A stretch of DNA of 64,000 nt from Bradyrhizobium ivorense. Its GTDB lineage: Bacteria > Pseudomonadota > Alphaproteobacteria > Rhizobiales > Xanthobacteraceae. Both the position numbers and the translations under genes were made by a program. Positions 61,183 to 64,000 of the stretch are shown here, piece after piece. How positions within the stretch are numbered: position 1 is the stretch's first letter; each line of letters opens with the position of its first letter. The stretch is from positions 62,001 to 126,000 of the forward strand of contig NZ_CAADFC020000030.1 of the NCBI RefSeq assembly GCF_900696085.1, given 5' to 3'. The notes under the pieces are model-generated. The model was not told where the DNA came from and did not search any database. It saw only the letters and a list, made by a program, of their open reading frames with translations.

Positions 61183-63962
61183 TAGGCGTGTGAGGGCGAC
61201 CGCTTGGCCGCTCGTTTTGCGCTCGCCGCGACCTTTGTCTTCAGCACCGCGACCGGCAGAGGGGCGAAGAGCTTCGAGAGTTCAATCTCTCTGCCGCCGC
61301 CCGGGAGCGCATATCCCGCCACATCGATCGCGCCCTCGAATGTCTCGGGACGCGGCCATGCCCGCCCGCCTTGCGTGAAGGGAGCAAACGATTTTGCCAC
61401 CGCGACGATGACAGCGTCGCGGCCGTGACGCCTTGCGAAGGCCACGACACGATCGCGATGCGGGCCGCTGACCGCGAGCGGTGCATAGTCGCCACTGGTG
61501 AAGACATCGGGCAGTTCGTTGCGCAGCCGCAGGAGATGCCGTGTCCAGGCGAACTTCAGCCGGCCGTCACGCCAGTGTTGCGCCAGCGCATCCCAATCCG
61601 GCGTTTCGAGCGCCTTTAGCGCCGCCGCGCGTTCGGCAAAATCGACCGGCCGGCGGTTGTCGGGATCGACCAGCGAAAAATCCCACAATTCGGTGCCCTG
61701 GTAGAAATCCGGCACGCCCGGCATGGTCGCCTTCAGCGTCACCTGGCTGAGCGAGTTCAGTGCGCCGATCAGTGCGGTGCGTTGCGCCAGCGTATCCAGT
61801 GCCTCCAGAAACTCGGGCGAGGTGTTGCGATCCAGAATCCGCTCGATGAAGGTCTTGATGCCGTCTTCATAGGGCGCATGCGGATTGAGCCAGCTGGTCT
61901 CCTGCTTGCCCTCGCGCGCGGCCTTAAGGGCGTAGGCCTGGATGCGGTCGACAAAATCCTTGTCGGCTGGATCCCAGGCGCCGAGCAGGGCCTGATACAG
62001 CATGTATTCGAACGTCGCCGACGGCGCCCGCATCTCACCGTCGAGCACGAGATGCGGCGCGTTCAAGACCTTCCAGCGCGCCACCGCGCTGGTCCATTCG
62101 CCGGGAATCTCGGCCAGCGCCATGATGCGGGCGCGAGCATCCTCGCCGCGCTTGGTGTCGTGGGTTGCCGTCGCCGTCATGCCGTGCGGCCAGTCGCGAG
62201 CGCGCGCCTGCATCATGGCGTGAAAGTCATCGGCCGGCAGCGCGCTCGCCGCGGGATCGCCGCCGACCTCGTTCAGCGCCAGCAGGCGGTGGTAGCGATA
62301 GAACGTGGTGTCCTCCAGCGACTTCGCCATCATCGGCCCGGTGAACTGCTGCACCTTCAGCGCGAAGCGGCGCACCCGCGGCGTCGAGTGCGGCGGACGG
62401 CCGGGCTTCAACAAATCCATGGTCAGCGCGTCGCGCAGGAAATCGAAAATGCCTTCGTCGGCGGCGAACCAGTCGGCGCGGGCGCGCGCGATGGTCGCGC
62501 TGATCAGCGCGCGGTCATGCGTTGTCGGTCCCGCGGCGGTGAGGTAGGTGCGGTACACCGGGAAATGCAGCACATAGAGCTCGAGCGCCTGGCGCAGGCT
62601 GTCGGCGGAAAAGTCCCGGCTGCTGTAGTGGCCGTTGGCGATGCGCGCCAGAATGCGCGCCAGCACGGTGAATTCGCTGGTCAGCAGGGTCTCCAGCACC
62701 CGCCGCTTGGCCTCGCGCAGCACCGGCACGAGGTTCGGCGAGCGGTTGCTGATCTGGCGCCAGATCTCGCCGAGCGGATCGAGCCCGCTGCCGTCGACCA
62801 GCAGCTGGCCGATCACGTTCATCCATTCATAGCCGGTGGTGCCGTGGACGCCGGCAAAGCGCGGCAGCTTCTCGTCCTCGCCGAGGATCTTTTCGACCAC
62901 CATGTAGAACGGCTTTGCCTTTGGCCCCTGCGCGGCGCGGATCAATCGGCGCAGCCGTTGGAAATATTGGGCGGGGTCGCGCAGGCCGTCGATGTGGTCG
63001 AGCCGCAGGCCCTGTAGCCGGTCCTCCGCGATCAGCCGCTTCACCAGACTGTGGCTGGCCTCGAAGGTCGCGGCGTCCTCGACGCGCAGCCCCGCCAGCG
63101 TGTTGATGTCGAAGAAGCGGCGGTAGTTGATGTCGCTGGAGGCGAGCCGCCAGTGGCCGAGCTTGTAATGCTGGCGCTCCAAGAGATGATGCAGCGCCAG
63201 CGTCTGGCTTGCGCCGTCGCCGGCGCGATACGCGGCGAGCCCGCGCGCAATGATGTCGGCAGCGCCGTCGATGGCGCGCAGCGCCGCCTTGAAGGCCGGC
63301 GCCTCGATGCGGTTGGGGTGACGCAGTCCGCGATATTGCGCAGCGAGCTGGAGCACGGCGCGTCCGGCCGCGCTGTCCTCGGCGCCGGCTTCGCGCACGA
63401 CGGTGCGCAGCACCTCGCCATAGCGCTCCGGCGCGATCGGCAGGCGGTGCTCGTAATACCAGGCCGAAAGGCTGCCCTCGCTCGCGTCGTAGCGCAGTTC
63501 GATCTCGCCGCGCTCCAGCGCCTGGCCGTAGGACGAACCGAGGATCGGCAGCAGCACACCGCCGCGCGCCCGATACGGCAGCAGGTCCCAGTCGATGTCG
63601 AAGGAGACCGCGTGCGGCGAGGCCGGGCCCCACTCCAGCACGTCGAGCCACCACGGATTGTCGGCGAAATGCACGCCGACATGGTTCGGCACGAAATCCA
63701 GGATCAGGCCGAGATCGTTCTGCTTCAGCGCCTCGCTCAGCCGTGCAAAGCCCGCTTCGCCGCCGAGCTCCGGATTGAATTTGGTGTGGTCAACGACGTC
63801 ATAGCCGTGGGTCGAGCCCTTGCGCGCCTTCATGAACGGCGAGGCATAGACGTGGCTGATGCCGAGCCTCTTCAGATACGGCACGACACGCGCGGCAGCA
63901 TCGAAGTCGAAATCGGCAGTGAGTTGCAGGCGGTATGTCGCGATCGGGATCGCGAGAGGCAT
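61182..63962 (-). CDS. treY: Malto-oligosyltrehalose synthase TreY
   Basis: 926 residues. Start MPLAIPIATYRLQLTADFDF, then the family 13 glycoside hydrolase barrel: GISHVYASPFMKARKGSTHG, LILDFVPNHVGVHF, RLDHIDGLRDP, and late TKRGEDARARI and GVPDFYQGTELWDFSLVDPD. It isomerises the reducing-end linkage of malto-oligosaccharide to a trehalose unit; TreZ then releases trehalose. The gene upstream (partly in view) may be treZ or another glycogen gene. Confidence 0.95.
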   Translation of the reverse strand: MPLAIPIATYRLQLTADFDFDAAARVVPYLKRLGISHVYASPFMKARKGSTHGYDVVDHTKFNPELGGEAGFARLSEALKQNDLGLILDFVPNHVGVHFADNPWWLDVLEWGPASPHAVSFDIDWDLLPYRARGGVLLPILGSSYGQALERGEIELRYDASEGSLSAWYYEHRLPIAPERYGEVLRTVVREAGAEDSAAGRAVLQLAAQYRGLRHPNRIEAPAFKAALRAIDGAADIIARGLAAYRAGDGASQTLALHHLLERQHYKLGHWRLASSDINYRRFFDINTLAGLRVEDAATFEASHSLVKRLIAEDRLQGLRLDHIDGLRDPAQYFQRLRRLIRAAQGPKAKPFYMVVEKILGEDEKLPRFAGVHGTTGYEWMNVIGQLLVDGSGLDPLGEIWRQISNRSPNLVPVLREAKRRVLETLLTSEFTVLARILARIANGHYSSRDFSADSLRQALELYVLHFPVYRTYLTAAGPTTHDRALISATIARARADWFAADEGIFDFLRDALTMDLLKPGRPPHSTPRVRRFALKVQQFTGPMMAKSLEDTTFYRYHRLLALNEVGGDPAASALPADDFHAMMQARARDWPHGMTATATHDTKRGEDARARIMALAEIPGEWTSAVARWKVLNAPHLVLDGEMRAPSATFEYMLYQALLGAWDPADKDFVDRIQAYALKAAREGKQETSWLNPHAPYEDGIKTFIERILDRNTSPEFLEALDTLAQRTALIGALNSLSQVTLKATMPGVPDFYQGTELWDFSLVDPDNRRPVDFAERAAALKALETPDWDALAQHWRDGRLKFAWTRHLLRLRNELPDVFTSGDYAPLAVSGPHRDRVVAFARRHGRDAVIVAVAKSFAPFTQGGRAWPRPETFEGAIDVAGYALPGGGREIELSKLFAPLPVAVLKTKVAASAKRAAKRSPSHA

Positions 63963-63966
63963 CGAG

Positions 63967-64000
63967 CTATCCGAGGTTCCAGCGCACCGCCCAGCCGGGG
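63967..64000 (-). CDS. C-terminal tail of an upstream gene (partial)
   Basis: The minus-strand frame reads PGWAVRWNLG followed by TAG, ending 4 bp before the treY start. Context suggests a treZ or glycogen-debranching gene co-transcribed with treY, but ten residues are not enough to identify it. Confidence 0.45.
   Translation of the reverse strand, partial: PGWAVRWNLG

Overview
The window looks like chromosome of a Bradyrhizobium-type alphaproteobacterium. This is inferred from high-GC coding sequence, a ROSE-type RNA thermometer in front of a small heat-shock gene, several dispersed palindromic repeat families typical of that group, and many small hypothetical proteins resembling bradyrhizobial ones. 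No taxonomic marker gene is present, so the assignment is by recognition.

Layout. (1) 1-9807: one long rightward operon. It encodes a binding-protein ABC importer (binding protein cut by the window start, two permeases, a 66-residue membrane protein, two ATPases), then a complete phosphoenolpyruvate-driven dihydroxyacetone-kinase-type system split into separate genes (DhaL, DhaM-type EIIA, HPr, EI, a small helix-turn-helix protein, DhaK), ending in a strong terminator. (2) 9868-16763: an accessory segment bracketed by a 44/45-bp direct repeat of the 3' half of a tRNA with anticodon CAT (probably tRNA-Ile2, intact copy at 16720-16795). It carries a TetR-controlled GST/SDR module facing a broken EamA permease, a set of tiny proteins including four ATGA-coupled genes, an Hsp20 gene behind a ROSE element, and a host-attachment-family protein. 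No integrase is seen, so it is probably an island remnant. (3) 16883-20256: three solute-binding proteins of three different transporter classes, none with a permease nearby. (4) 20444-34684: molybdenum-cofactor and formate/oxalate genes: two MoeA-like proteins (one fused to a PBP-like domain), MobA, FdhD, MobB, a third MoeA, a TusA-like protein, an OxlT-type oxalate/formate carrier and a two-gene NAD-dependent formate dehydrogenase. Together these suggest oxalate uptake and formate oxidation with dedicated cofactor delivery. (5) 34959-47461: CorA, an RTX-type calcium-binding protein, Hsp20-Lon, slipin-NfeD, a frameshifted DapA-family gene, several small hypotheticals and a WD40 protein. (6) 47727-56027: kdpFABCDE potassium uptake with two extra micro-ORFs around kdpF. 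(7) 56323-64000: a lysine-rich small protein, divergent Ku and LigD (two-component NHEJ), two small proteins (DUF3309-like, PHA-system-like), and treY for trehalose synthesis with the tail of an upstream gene.

The items most worth follow-up are the ABC importer physically linked to a complete split Dha phosphotransferase, the tRNA-bracketed island with its coupled micro-gene operon, and the orphan binding proteins beside the MoeA-PBP fusion. Function calls rest on motif recognition without database searches.
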